Origin: Hyphomonas chukchiensis | Lineage (GTDB): Bacteria > Pseudomonadota > Alphaproteobacteria > Caulobacterales > Hyphomonadaceae | Direction: 5' to 3' | Assembly (NCBI RefSeq): GCF_000682695.1 | Contig: NZ_AWFG01000017.1 | Span: 1 to 64,000, forward strand | DNA length: 64,000 nucleotides | Shown here: positions 26,332 through 35,454 of the stretch, in pieces | How the letters are laid out: every line of letters starts with the position of its first letter | Position numbering within the stretch: position 1 is the stretch's first letter | Made by a program: the position numbers and the translations under genes | The notes under the pieces: generated by a model | Told to the model about the DNA's origin: nothing | Databases searched by the model: none | The model's input: the letters and a program-made list of their open reading frames with translations, nothing else

Positions 26332-28035
26332 ATGCCGAGATCGAACAGGTCGTCGACTGAGGCGACAAGCGTAAGACATTTTGGGGCGGTGCTTGCGCTA
26401 TTGTTCGTATCGGCCGCGTCTCTTTTGACGGCAGCATGCGCAAGCGGATCTGCTGAGCCGGCCGGGAGCGTTGCCCTTGCAAACGCTCCTGTCGGTGCCA
26501 TTCGCGGAACGACAGAGGACGGTGTGTCGGTCTATCGTGGCATCCCCTACGCTCTGGCACCCACGGGAGAGCGTCGCTGGGCGCCGCCCGTGGCGGTTCC
26601 GGACTGGGCGGAACAGCGCGAGGCCTTGGCGTTCGGGCCGGCGTGTCCTCAGCCGGAATCACGACCCGGTAGCATATATTCAACGGAGCTGGGCCCCGTT
26701 TCCGAAGACTGTCTAAGCCTGAATGTCTGGGCACCGGAAGATGCCAGCAATGCCCCCGTATTTGTCTGGATTCATGGCGGATCGCTGACAACCGGCGCGG
26801 GCAGCCAGGACATGTATGATGGCGCCAGAATGGCGCGCGAACAGGGCCTGGTCGTGGTCACGCTCAATTACCGTTTGGGTATTCTGGGCTATCTTGCACA
26901 TCCCGGCTTGAGCGCTGAGTCCGCGCAGGGCATTTCAGGTAATTATGGCCTGATGGACCAGACGCTGGCGCTCGAATGGGTGAAGCGTAATATCGGCGCA
27001 TTCGGCGGCAATCCGGATAATGTCACGGTGGCCGGCGAATCTGCAGGTGCGCTCAGCGTTGTCCTGCTCATGACTTCGCCGAAGGCGAAGGGCCTGTTCG
27101 ACAAGGCCATTGCGCAAAGTGCGTACATGGTGACCATGGCTGCGTTGAAGGAAACCGCCAATGGCCTTCCGTCGGCGGAGTCTACAGGCGCCGAACTTGC
27201 GAAACGCATGGGCGCCTCAGACATCAAGGACCTTCGCGCGATGTCGGCAAAAGACCTTGTGTACAAGTCTGCGAAAGCTGGCTTCTTTCCGTTTGCCGTG
27301 ATCGATGACGTTTACCTGACCGACCAGATGGTCGCGACTTTTGACAAGGGCGAACAGGCTCCTGTCCCCGTTTTGGCTGGCTTCAATGAAGGCGAGATCC
27401 GCTCCTTGCGGTTCCTCTTGCCGCCGGCGCCAAAGCCTGATGCCTACGAGCCAGCCATCCGAAAGGGGTATGCTGATCTCGCCGAAGCATTCCTCGAAAT
27501 CTATCCTGCTGACAGCCTGGATTCGAGCATGCTCGCAACAACCCGCGACGCAATGTATGGATGGTCTGCAGAACGTCTTGTGGCCTCGCAGAGTGCCTTT
27601 GGGTATCCGTCATACTTCTATTTGTTTGACCATGGTTACCCGGCAGCCGACCGCGCCGGACTCCACGCATTCCACGCGTCGGAAATTCCCTACATGTTCG
27701 GAACGACCTCCGAGGCCGTCGCGCCATGGCCCGAAATACCGGATACGGAAGAAGAGAATGGCCTGTCGAAAGCGATGATGGCGTATTGGGCGAGCTTCGC
27801 TCGCGACGGCCGTCCTGCCGCGCAAGGCAGCGCGGCGTGGCCGGCCTACGAAGACAAGGCCACTGGCATGGTCTTCGCTGACGAGCCGCAACCGTGGCCC
27901 ATGCTTTCCCGAAACCGCTTTGACCTGCATGAGGAAGTGGTGTGCCGCAGGCGCGCTGCAGGCAATATTCCATGGAACTGGAATGTTGGAATCCTCTCTC
28001 CCCCTTTGCCGCCTAAGGATTCAAAATGCCAATGA
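26332..28035 (+). CDS. Type B carboxylesterase, lipoprotein
   Basis: A 567-residue carboxylesterase with a lipoprotein signal (LLTAAC, lipidated Cys36), so membrane-anchored in the envelope. The core has YRGIPYA, SEDCLSLNVW, oxyanion HGG (148-150), nucleophile Ser237 in VAGESAGA, and a catalytic His in LHAFHASEIPYMFG. It starts 21 bases after the receptor stop behind a GGGGGAGAG purine tract, and its end overlaps the acyl-CoA ligase start by 10 bases. It cleaves carboxylic esters; the substrate is unknown. It is a clear paralogue of the esterase at 29636 (shared ISGNYGL, ALEWV, GESAGALS, TSPKA.GLF). Confidence 0.92.
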   Translation: MPRSNRSSTEATSVRHFGAVLALLFVSAASLLTAACASGSAEPAGSVALANAPVGAIRGTTEDGVSVYRGIPYALAPTGERRWAPPVAVPDWAEQREALAFGPACPQPESRPGSIYSTELGPVSEDCLSLNVWAPEDASNAPVFVWIHGGSLTTGAGSQDMYDGARMAREQGLVVVTLNYRLGILGYLAHPGLSAESAQGISGNYGLMDQTLALEWVKRNIGAFGGNPDNVTVAGESAGALSVVLLMTSPKAKGLFDKAIAQSAYMVTMAALKETANGLPSAESTGAELAKRMGASDIKDLRAMSAKDLVYKSAKAGFFPFAVIDDVYLTDQMVATFDKGEQAPVPVLAGFNEGEIRSLRFLLPPAPKPDAYEPAIRKGYADLAEAFLEIYPADSLDSSMLATTRDAMYGWSAERLVASQSAFGYPSYFYLFDHGYPAADRAGLHAFHASEIPYMFGTTSEAVAPWPEIPDTEEENGLSKAMMAYWASFARDGRPAAQGSAAWPAYEDKATGMVFADEPQPWPMLSRNRFDLHEEVVCRRRAAGNIPWNWNVGILSPPLPPKDSKCQ

Positions 28036-29618
28036 TCGACGGTGCAATCCAGGATTATGCACTCACGCTCGACAAGTTTCTTGACCATGCCGCCAAATGG
28101 CATCCCCTGACAGAAGTTGTAACTGCACGCGCGGACGGCAGCATCGCCCGAGTTGGCTATGCCGGCTTGCGTAAGCGTGCCAAGCGCGTGACGGCCCTGC
28201 TTCATGACCTCGGCGTGAGGAAGGGCCACCGTGTCGCCACGCTTTCCTGGAACACACAGGCGCATATGGAGTGCTGGTACGCCGTGATGGGCATGGGCGC
28301 CGTGTGTCATACGCTCAATCCGCGCCTTACCAGCGAGCAGTTGGCCTGGATGCTTGGCCAGTCGGAAGCCGCGATACTGATTGTAAGCAGTGACTTGCAG
28401 CCACTGGCGGCAAGTATCGTTCAAAGCGCCCGCGGAATAAAAAATATCCTGGTGATCGACCACGCTGGGGGTGACGCGCTTGATGTCGTTGGTCTTCCGT
28501 ATGCCCAGGTTCTTGAAAATGCCCTCGTGGACGAGTCTGCCGATATTGCTTGGGGGGATTTTCCGGAAACGACACCGTGCGGCCTGTGTTTCACCTCCGG
28601 CACCACCGGTGCCCCGAAAGGCGTGACATATACACATCGCGGAAACTACCTTCACACCTTGCGTCAGTTACAGGCGGACGTGTCCGGCATGACGTCACAT
28701 GATGTTGTCCTGCCGGTCGTGCCGATGTTCCACGCCAATGCCTGGGGCCTGCCGTTTTCCGCCCCTGCGACCGGCGCAAAGCTGGTTCTTCCGGGGCGTC
28801 ATTCGGATGGCGAAAGCCTTGCTAATCTCATTGCGAATGAGGGGGTCACGATCGCGGTTGGGGTCCCGACCATCTGGACTGGGCTGATGGATTATCTCGA
28901 TGCGAAAGGCATGGATCTGCCTTCGCTGAACCGCATCATGGTAGGGGGCGCGCCGATGCATCCTGCATTGATGAAGCGGATCGAGGACCGCGGCATCTGC
29001 GTGCAAACGACATGGGGCATGACCGAGCTGTCGCCGCTTGGAACCGCTGCGCCGCCGGGCGACGAACGCTCGCCGGAAACAGCTGGCCGGCCGGCTGTGG
29101 GGCTCGACCTCATGGTGACCGATCATGCCGGGGAGCCTCTCGACATTCAGCGTGGTCAGGAGGGGCGCCTCTGGGTCCGGGGTACGTCCGTCGTCTCGCG
29201 CTATTTTGGGCAGACTGAAAGTGCCACAAAAAATGGATGGTTCGACACGGGCGACCTCGCCGTTCTCAGCGAGGGCGGCCAGGTATTCATTACCGGCCGT
29301 TCCAAGGATCTTATCAAGTCTGGCGGTGAGTGGATCAATCCGGCCGAGATCGAGACGCTCGTGTCACGGCTGCCCGAAGTGGCGCTTGCAGCCGTCGTCG
29401 GACGCGCGCATCCAAAATGGGGCGAGCGACCTGTCCTTATGGTCGAAATCAGGGAAGGATGCGAACTTACAGATGAAGCGCTTCTTGCCAGTCTGCGCGG
29501 CAAGGTGCCGAATTGGTGGCTGCCTGACGAAATCATTCGTCTCGGTTCCATGCCGCTTGCTGGTACCGGCAAGATAGACAAGCACAGCCTGCGTGACATG
29601 TGCGTCACATCGGCATGA
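28026..29618 (+). CDS. Acyl-CoA synthetase (medium-/long-chain fatty acid or aryl acid CoA ligase)
   Basis: A 530-residue ANL-superfamily ligase. It has the P-loop FTSGTTGAPKGV, the WGMTELSPLGT motif, WFDTGDLA, the hinge [12 protein letters not shown] and the catalytic lysine in GTGKIDKHSL. DWG/SGGEWI features and overall form are close to AlkK-type medium-chain ligases. The start overlaps the upstream esterase by 10 bases, implying translational coupling; it probably activates the acid released by that esterase. A paralogue lies at 52465. Confidence 0.92.
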   Translation: MPMIDGAIQDYALTLDKFLDHAAKWHPLTEVVTARADGSIARVGYAGLRKRAKRVTALLHDLGVRKGHRVATLSWNTQAHMECWYAVMGMGAVCHTLNPRLTSEQLAWMLGQSEAAILIVSSDLQPLAASIVQSARGIKNILVIDHAGGDALDVVGLPYAQVLENALVDESADIAWGDFPETTPCGLCFTSGTTGAPKGVTYTHRGNYLHTLRQLQADVSGMTSHDVVLPVVPMFHANAWGLPFSAPATGAKLVLPGRHSDGESLANLIANEGVTIAVGVPTIWTGLMDYLDAKGMDLPSLNRIMVGGAPMHPALMKRIEDRGICVQTTWGMTELSPLGTAAPPGDERSPETAGRPAVGLDLMVTDHAGEPLDIQRGQEGRLWVRGTSVVSRYFGQTESATKNGWFDTGDLAVLSEGGQVFITGRSKDLIKSGGEWINPAEIETLVSRLPEVALAAVVGRAHPKWGERPVLMVEIREGCELTDEALLASLRGKVPNWWLPDEIIRLGSMPLAGTGKIDKHSLRDMCVTSA

Positions 29619-29635
29619 AACCATGGAGGCGTGTC

Positions 29636-31270
29636 ATGACGGCCGATTTGAAAACATTGGCAGTGATCGCGCTGATTGCAGTTTCAGGATGCGTCCGATC
29701 CGATAATGCACATCCTGTCGCGGATGTTGCTGCCGACCCGACTGTCGATCTGAGGCAGGGGCAGCTTGTCGGCGTGCGGGAAGGAGACCTGGAGGTCTTT
29801 CGCGGCATTCCCTATGCAGGGGCGCCAATCGGGGATCTGCGCTGGAAAGCACCCTCGCCGCCGCCAGACTGGTCTGGTGTGCTGGATGCCACCGCTTTCG
29901 GCCCAAGCTGCATTCAGCCCCCCGTGCCCGAGCGCAGCCTCTATTATGACCCGCCGCATCAGACATCCGAAGACTGCCTGACCCTCAACATCTGGACGCA
30001 AAGCCGCTCTGCCAAAACACCGGTCGTTGTGTGGATACACGGCGGATCGCTGCGCATCGGGGGCAGCGCCCAGTCTATGTATGACGGATCGGAATTTGCG
30101 GGCAGGGGCGTTGTGTTTGTTTCCCTCAACTATCGTCTGGGAGCGCTTGGCTGGCTAGCGCATCCGGAGCTGAACGCTGAATCGCCCGACGGCATTTCCG
30201 GCAATTACGGGTTGCTTGATGAGGTCGCGGCGCTCGAATGGGTCAGAGACAACATATCTGCCTTCGGCGGCGATCCCGCCAATGTCACCGTGATGGGGGA
30301 ATCCGCCGGGGCGCTCAGCCTGACTTATCTTCTGACAAGTCCAAAGGCGGAAGGTCTTTTTCAGAAAGCCATTATCGAGAGCCCCAATAGCCGGAATTTC
30401 CCGGAGCTCGGTCAGGCTGCCTATGGCGCACGGCCGGCAGAGGAAATCGGCGCATCAACGCTAAGCGCAATGGGGTTCGCCAGTATCGAGGCCGCCCGCG
30501 AAGCGTCAGCGCAGGACATCACCGACAAGGCAGGCCAGGCGGGATTCATACCGCAGGGGACGATTGATGGCGACGTCCTTCCGTCCCAGATCGTGGATTC
30601 GTTCGACAAGGGTGCATTTGCAAAAGTGCCAGTGCTTGCCGGGTTCAATAGCGGTGAAGTGCGCTCCCAGCGCCTGTTCCTGCCGCGCAAGCCGGATGAC
30701 TATGAAGCGGCAATCGTGGAGCGGTATGGCGCGCTTTCGAGTGGTGTCCTCGCTCTCTATCCGGGGTCCGATGTAGACGCTTCCATGCTGGCCACGCTGC
30801 GCGACGCGATCTACGGCTGGGCGACCGAGCGGATCGTGCGCAAGCTGACAGAGGCGGATCAGCCAGCCTTTATGTACGTCTTCGATTATTGCTACCCGAG
30901 TGCCGAGAAGGCTGATCTCTGCGCGTTCCACGCGAGTGAATTGCCGTTTGTTTTTGGCGCTCTTGATCCGGATAAGCTGTCCCCCAACTGGCCGGTTCCT
31001 GACGGCGAGCATGACCAAACCATATCCAGCACCCTGCTCGACTACTGGACCTCCTTTGCTGCAACGGGGCAGCCTGAAAGCGCTACGGGCCCGGCATGGC
31101 CCGCTTATGGCGGCGATCAGGCTTACCTGAAGATCGGTCAGGAACTGGAAGTCGGTAAAAATCCCATGCCGGGCATGTTCGAATTGCATGAAGAGCTGGT
31201 GCGTCAGCGCAAGGCTGCCGGCGAGCCGTGGTTCCTCAATATCGGTCTTGGCGCGCCGCCATTGGAATAG
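29636..31270 (+). CDS. Second type B carboxylesterase, lipoprotein
   Basis: A 544-residue paralogue of the esterase at 26332, with lipobox AVSGC in LIAVSGCVRSD. It shares FRGIPYAGAP, SEDCLTLNIW, HGGSL, nucleophile serine in VMGESAGALS and CAFHASELPFVFG with the catalytic histidine. ATG 29636 is preceded by GGAGG at 6 nt; an ATG-type extension from 29600 overlaps the ligase gene and has no ribosome site. It lies 17 bases after the ligase stop and ends the plus-strand operon; the FG-GAP gene converges from the right only 13 bases away. Confidence 0.92.
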   Translation: MTADLKTLAVIALIAVSGCVRSDNAHPVADVAADPTVDLRQGQLVGVREGDLEVFRGIPYAGAPIGDLRWKAPSPPPDWSGVLDATAFGPSCIQPPVPERSLYYDPPHQTSEDCLTLNIWTQSRSAKTPVVVWIHGGSLRIGGSAQSMYDGSEFAGRGVVFVSLNYRLGALGWLAHPELNAESPDGISGNYGLLDEVAALEWVRDNISAFGGDPANVTVMGESAGALSLTYLLTSPKAEGLFQKAIIESPNSRNFPELGQAAYGARPAEEIGASTLSAMGFASIEAAREASAQDITDKAGQAGFIPQGTIDGDVLPSQIVDSFDKGAFAKVPVLAGFNSGEVRSQRLFLPRKPDDYEAAIVERYGALSSGVLALYPGSDVDASMLATLRDAIYGWATERIVRKLTEADQPAFMYVFDYCYPSAEKADLCAFHASELPFVFGALDPDKLSPNWPVPDGEHDQTISSTLLDYWTSFAATGQPESATGPAWPAYGGDQAYLKIGQELEVGKNPMPGMFELHEELVRQRKAAGEPWFLNIGLGAPPLE

Positions 31271-31283
31271 GTTTGTCTAAGGG

Positions 31284-32885
31284 CTATTCGTGACCGACCT
31301 TGTTGGGCGGTGTGAATGTCATCTCCGTCTCGTACGTGTCGATCCAGTTCTCCGGTGGCAGCGGCAGGGCGCGACTGTCTTCGGAGCGGCCAGCGGTGAA
31401 GGCAGGCCTTGGCTCGGCCGTGCGCACTTGCTCCAGCCAGAAGACGCCATCGTAGATGCCGCTGTTCCCGCGGGTCGCAACCCAGTCGATATCGCCGTCC
31501 TGGTCCATGTCGACAGGAACGAAGACATCGTACATGCCGCGCACGCGCCGGGATATGTCGTGGCGCTCCCAGTGCTCACGGGCGTCTCCCGGATTTTCGA
31601 ACCAGGCGATCCGGCCCACGCTGGAAGCTGCCGTGACCTGCGGACTGTCTTCTTCGCGCGACGCATCGGTGTAGGCACCCCGTAATATATTGAGCCCCGA
31701 ATAACCGCCCGTGATGGCATCAAGGTCGCCGTCCCCGTCAATATCGGCGAGCCCAATGCCGGCTACGATGTCTGGCAATGTGTCGCCGATGCGGAAAAAG
31801 GTCCACGGCTCATCAAGCTGTTGAGGCTGCTTGAGCCAACCCAGCCCGGCCACGAGCGGGCTTCCCGCAACCGGCTGGGGTGTTTCGTGGACAGCGACAA
31901 CAAGATCCTTGCGTCCATCGCCGTCAAGGTCGGCAAAGGCAGACTGGAAAGCGCTTGATGCGCCGCGCCAGTCGTCAGGCACAGGCATTCCGGCTACGAT
32001 GGCAATCGGATGCGGCTTCACGGTGAAACCCGACTCCGTGCCATTGCCGACCGTTTCCAGAATCGCCATCTGAAGATCAAGGCGTGCGGCCACGAGCACG
32101 TCCGTATCGCCATCATCGTCAATGTCGGTCGGCATGGCCGTATTGGGTACCACTTCCCGTGACAGGACCTGCTCATGCCAACTCGATTGGACAAGGGCAT
32201 CCCCCTCTATCCGGAAGAGGGAAGTCGGGCGCGCGGCGGTGGCCAGAGATGGATCAATGATATCGGCGCCGCCCTTGTTGGCCGCGAGCACATCGAGGTG
32301 TCCGTCCTGGTCCATGTCAGCCATGAACACCCGCAGCCACGAACCCCGCCCTTGGGTGATCGCGGGGATCATCCGTGGCCATGTCTCTTGGCGCGCCAGC
32401 TTTCCCGGGTTCTGGAGGTAGAGGAGATGGGCCTCTTCGCAGGCGGCAACCAGATCAGGCCAGCCATCACCATTGATGTCACCGATCGCGACATCCTCTA
32501 TGGCACCAACCTCGTCGCCAGCGGCGACCGTGACATTCACCCATTTGTCGGGATCTCCTGTCCCAAACGCGATGCGCAGGTGATTGGAGTCTTCATGTAC
32601 TGACGCGATATCGAGGAACCCGTCGCCATCAAGGTCCGCGACAGCGAGACCGTCGCCGCCCCTTATGGCTGTCCCACCATTCGTCTGCTGATCATCGATC
32701 AGGTGCTCGCGCCAGGAAATGTAAAGGCCATCCTTCGTACGTGCATCGCTTGGCGTGTCGCCAACCGTCAGAGACGTTTTGTTTGGCGCGCCGGTCTCAG
32801 GGACCTGACAGCTGGCCATCACAAGCAGGGCCGAGGCCATGAGTATCGGCCGGGCGAACACAGTATTCAGCATTATCTGTTTCAT
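31284..32885 (-). CDS. FG-GAP/VCBS repeat beta-propeller lipoprotein
   Basis: A 533-residue lipoprotein (LLVMASC near residue 26) with seven calcium-type repeats: DLDGDGFLDIAS, DINGDGWPDLVA, DMDQDGHLDVLA, DIDDDGDTDVLV, DLDGDGRKDLVV, DIDGDGDLDAIT and DMDQDGDIDWVA. This fits a seven-bladed integrin-like propeller on the cell surface or in the periplasm. ATG 32885 overlaps the MFS stop (ATGA), so the two are coupled; a longer frame to 32945 would lie inside the MFS gene. It may bind the same polymer or ester substrate as the neighbouring esterases (inference). No catalytic motif is seen. Confidence 0.88.
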   Translation of the reverse strand: MKQIMLNTVFARPILMASALLVMASCQVPETGAPNKTSLTVGDTPSDARTKDGLYISWREHLIDDQQTNGGTAIRGGDGLAVADLDGDGFLDIASVHEDSNHLRIAFGTGDPDKWVNVTVAAGDEVGAIEDVAIGDINGDGWPDLVAACEEAHLLYLQNPGKLARQETWPRMIPAITQGRGSWLRVFMADMDQDGHLDVLAANKGGADIIDPSLATAARPTSLFRIEGDALVQSSWHEQVLSREVVPNTAMPTDIDDDGDTDVLVAARLDLQMAILETVGNGTESGFTVKPHPIAIVAGMPVPDDWRGASSAFQSAFADLDGDGRKDLVVAVHETPQPVAGSPLVAGLGWLKQPQQLDEPWTFFRIGDTLPDIVAGIGLADIDGDGDLDAITGGYSGLNILRGAYTDASREEDSPQVTAASSVGRIAWFENPGDAREHWERHDISRRVRGMYDVFVPVDMDQDGDIDWVATRGNSGIYDGVFWLEQVRTAEPRPAFTAGRSEDSRALPLPPENWIDTYETEMTFTPPNKVGHE

Positions 32886-34225
32886 GGGATCAGCCTCGCC
32901 ATGTCCTGGCGGATGTTTTTTGCGGCCAGCACATAATGGATACACGCCCAGAGGGATCCGATAACGCCACAGATCAGCATCGCGCTTGCCAGCGGCGTCT
33001 CGAAGCCGGCGCTGAGGAATTGGTCGCTAAGCGCGCCAACGATAAGTGGGCCAAGGCCGAGGCCGATAAGGTTCAGGATGAAGAAGAGGATGGCGGATGT
33101 GAGCGCCCTCATGCGAATGCTGACCAGGCTGTGGGACACCGCGATGACCGAGCCGAGATAGGCCGCGGTCAGGAAATTGAAGGGCGCGGTCAGGAGCAGG
33201 GCCGTTCGGGCTGATCCGGATGTCAAGGCAATGATCAGAACGGGCACGATCATGAACGTGAGTATGGCGGGAATCCAGAGATACCAACGTATGTCCCGCG
33301 CGCCGAAGCGGTCGGCCATCCAGCCGCCGAAGAAAGAGCCGAAAGCGCCTCCGAATCCGCTGGTCAGCGCCATCCATGTGCCCACAGTGCCGAGGCTGAT
33401 GTCGAAATTCCGGAGGAAGTAGGAGGGGAACCAGTTGCCGATGCCATAGATCAGGAAGGCTTGCAGGCTGGCCGCCATGGCAATGTGCCGGAAGGAAACG
33501 TGGCTCCAGAGAAGTTTTACGACGTCCTGCAGGGGGGGCGTGGCGGTTTGCGTTTGCTCAGCCCCCTCGGACCAGCCGCGAACAGGTTCGCGAACGGTCA
33601 GACGGAAGACGATGGCGAGCAGGATGCCTGGTGCGCCAACGACAAAGAAAGCCAGACGCCAGCCAAACGCTTCCGCGATGCGGCTGCCTAGCGCAAAACC
33701 GAAAAGGATGCCGATATAGATGCCGATTGAGTAGACGGACAAGGCGAGCGCCCGGTTCTTCGGTTTGAAAATGTCGGAGAGCATCGAGTGCGCTGGCGGA
33801 CTGCCACCAGCTTCACCTACGCCCACACCGACCCGCGCAATGAGCAGATAGGTAAAGCTTGTGGCAAGTCCGCATACGGCCGTCATGAGGCTCCAGACAG
33901 TCAGCGCCCACGAAATGATGTTTCGGCGAACACCCTTGTCGGCCCATCGGGCAATTGGAATGCCGCAAATGACGTAGAAGAGGGCGAATGCAAAGCCGGT
34001 CAGAAGGCCCAGTTGCGTATCTGTGAGACCGAGCTCTGCCTTGATGGGCTCCTGCAGGATTACGAGGAGCTGCCGGTCGATAAAGTTGAATGCGTAGATG
34101 ATCGTCAGCACAAACAGGACGTAGATACGGTACTTCTTGCTTTGGTAAGGTGTGCCCTGAGCTGTACCCTCCATATCGTGTCGAGTCGGAGCCAGCTCCG
34201 CCTGTGGGGTTGCATCTGATTTCAC
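32882..34225 (-). CDS. MFS transporter (spinster-like)
   Basis: A 447-residue twelve-helix permease. The N-terminal half has FNFIDRQLLVILQEPIKAEL, LGLLTGFAFALFYVICGIP, ARWADKGVRR (loop 2-3) and GVGEAGGSPPAHSMLSD, all typical of the spinster-like group common in Sphingomonadales and Hyphomonadaceae. It forms a two-gene operon with the FG-GAP lipoprotein (ATGA overlap) and is convergent with the esterase operon. Probably imports a product of the esterase reactions; the substrate is not deducible. Confidence 0.9.
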   Translation of the reverse strand: MKSDATPQAELAPTRHDMEGTAQGTPYQSKKYRIYVLFVLTIIYAFNFIDRQLLVILQEPIKAELGLTDTQLGLLTGFAFALFYVICGIPIARWADKGVRRNIISWALTVWSLMTAVCGLATSFTYLLIARVGVGVGEAGGSPPAHSMLSDIFKPKNRALALSVYSIGIYIGILFGFALGSRIAEAFGWRLAFFVVGAPGILLAIVFRLTVREPVRGWSEGAEQTQTATPPLQDVVKLLWSHVSFRHIAMAASLQAFLIYGIGNWFPSYFLRNFDISLGTVGTWMALTSGFGGAFGSFFGGWMADRFGARDIRWYLWIPAILTFMIVPVLIIALTSGSARTALLLTAPFNFLTAAYLGSVIAVSHSLVSIRMRALTSAILFFILNLIGLGLGPLIVGALSDQFLSAGFETPLASAMLICGVIGSLWACIHYVLAAKNIRQDMARLIP

Positions 34226-34716
34226 GTTTCACTCCCTGATGTTTCGTTCTCTTTTGGTGATATTCGAAGCGGGATCATCAGATCGCGCGCGGCTCACTCT
34301 TGTTTTATGTGTTTTGGAATGGTCGCACGCGCGCCCGGCTCTGGTCGGAGCAGGCATTGGGGCTCACCATCAGATTCATGATCATTGTCGGTGTGACAGC
34401 TGACCCTATATCTCCTTCCCGCCATGATATTCACTCAGGAGAGAGTGAAGTCAATTGAATCGTGAGGAATTCGCGAGTATGGGAATGAATGACCAATGCG
34501 ATGTGAGGCTACGCCGGGTGAAATGCCCGAAGTCGTCTGGGCTGTAGCGCCTTGGCTGTGTATAAGGCTCGGTTCTGCGCCGCGCTTCGCGCGACGCCAA
34601 AGGATTGAACAAGGAAGATGGAGAGTTGGTCAGGGATGATGCGTAATCATCTGCTCATGGACCAGCGGTTGACGTGAGTTGATCAGCCAACCTATCCTGA
34701 AAGAAAGGATGCCACG
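34226..34716. promoter_or_regulatory. Divergent promoter region between MFS and TetR genes
   Basis: No gene is visible in 491 bases. It must hold the promoters of the MFS/FG-GAP operon (minus) and tetR (plus). Near the right end GGTTG (34667-34671) and CAACC (34688-34692) form outer arms of a 26-bp imperfect inverted repeat, about 25 bases before the TetR start: a weak candidate for a TetR operator. A CGCGC/GCGCG hairpin near 34580-34595 has no T-run. Confidence 0.4.
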
Positions 34717-35385
34717 ATGTCGAATACCAAAGCCGAGCGACCGAGTCGCAGCAAGGCAGAACAGCGCGCGGAAAGCATCGAGCAAATCCTTGACGCAGCG
34801 GAATATCTGTTTTCCCGGAACGGTCTGCACGGCGTTACGCTTCGTGACGTCGCCAAACGGGTCGGCATCCACACCACCCTGGTTCACTATTATTTTCAGG
34901 ACAAGCAACACCTTTTCGAGGCCGTATTCGCGCGCAGGGCAGGTGTAACCAGCGAAGGGCGCATGAAGGCCCTCAATGAGTATGAGGCGGCTGCGGGTGA
35001 CAACCCCACCGTGGAAGGGGCACTTCACGCTTTCCTCGATACGGACCTGGACCTGTACTATGAGGGCGGCGAGCAATGGATGCACTATGCGGCCTTCTGC
35101 GCCCGGGTCAGCAATACGCCTGAAGGCGCAGAGCTGATGGACAAGCATTTCGATCCGGTTGTGTTGAAATTGGTGAGCATCCTGAAACGCGCGCTGCCCG
35201 ATTATTCCGAGGAAGATATTTTCTGGGGATATCACTTCGTCACCGGCTCGTTGATGAACACTTTGGCCTGCACGGGTCGAATTGATCGCTTGTCAGGTGG
35301 TGTGTGCAAGTCTGAGGATTTTCCCGCGGTGAAGAAACGCATGGCGCGGTTCATGGCGGCCGGCTTCATGGAACTCGGAAACTAG
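34717..35385 (+). CDS. TetR-family transcriptional regulator
   Basis: A 222-residue regulator. N-terminal helix-turn-helix: ESIEQILDAAEYLFSRNG, then TLRDVAKRVGIHTTLVHYYF. The rest is a helical ligand domain (FCARVSNTPEGAEL, FWGYHFVTGSLMNTLACTGR), reminiscent of TetR proteins over fatty-acid or lipid genes. AAGGA precedes the ATG. Divergent from the MFS/FG-GAP pair and downstream of the esterase operon, so it probably controls that module (inference). Confidence 0.9.
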   Translation: MSNTKAERPSRSKAEQRAESIEQILDAAEYLFSRNGLHGVTLRDVAKRVGIHTTLVHYYFQDKQHLFEAVFARRAGVTSEGRMKALNEYEAAAGDNPTVEGALHAFLDTDLDLYYEGGEQWMHYAAFCARVSNTPEGAELMDKHFDPVVLKLVSILKRALPDYSEEDIFWGYHFVTGSLMNTLACTGRIDRLSGGVCKSEDFPAVKKRMARFMAAGFMELGN

Positions 35386-35454
35386 CGCGGGATTGCCACC
35401 GCGTCCTGATGGTGCATATGCGCCGCGCTCAGATACGGCTTGATATGGCCCGTC

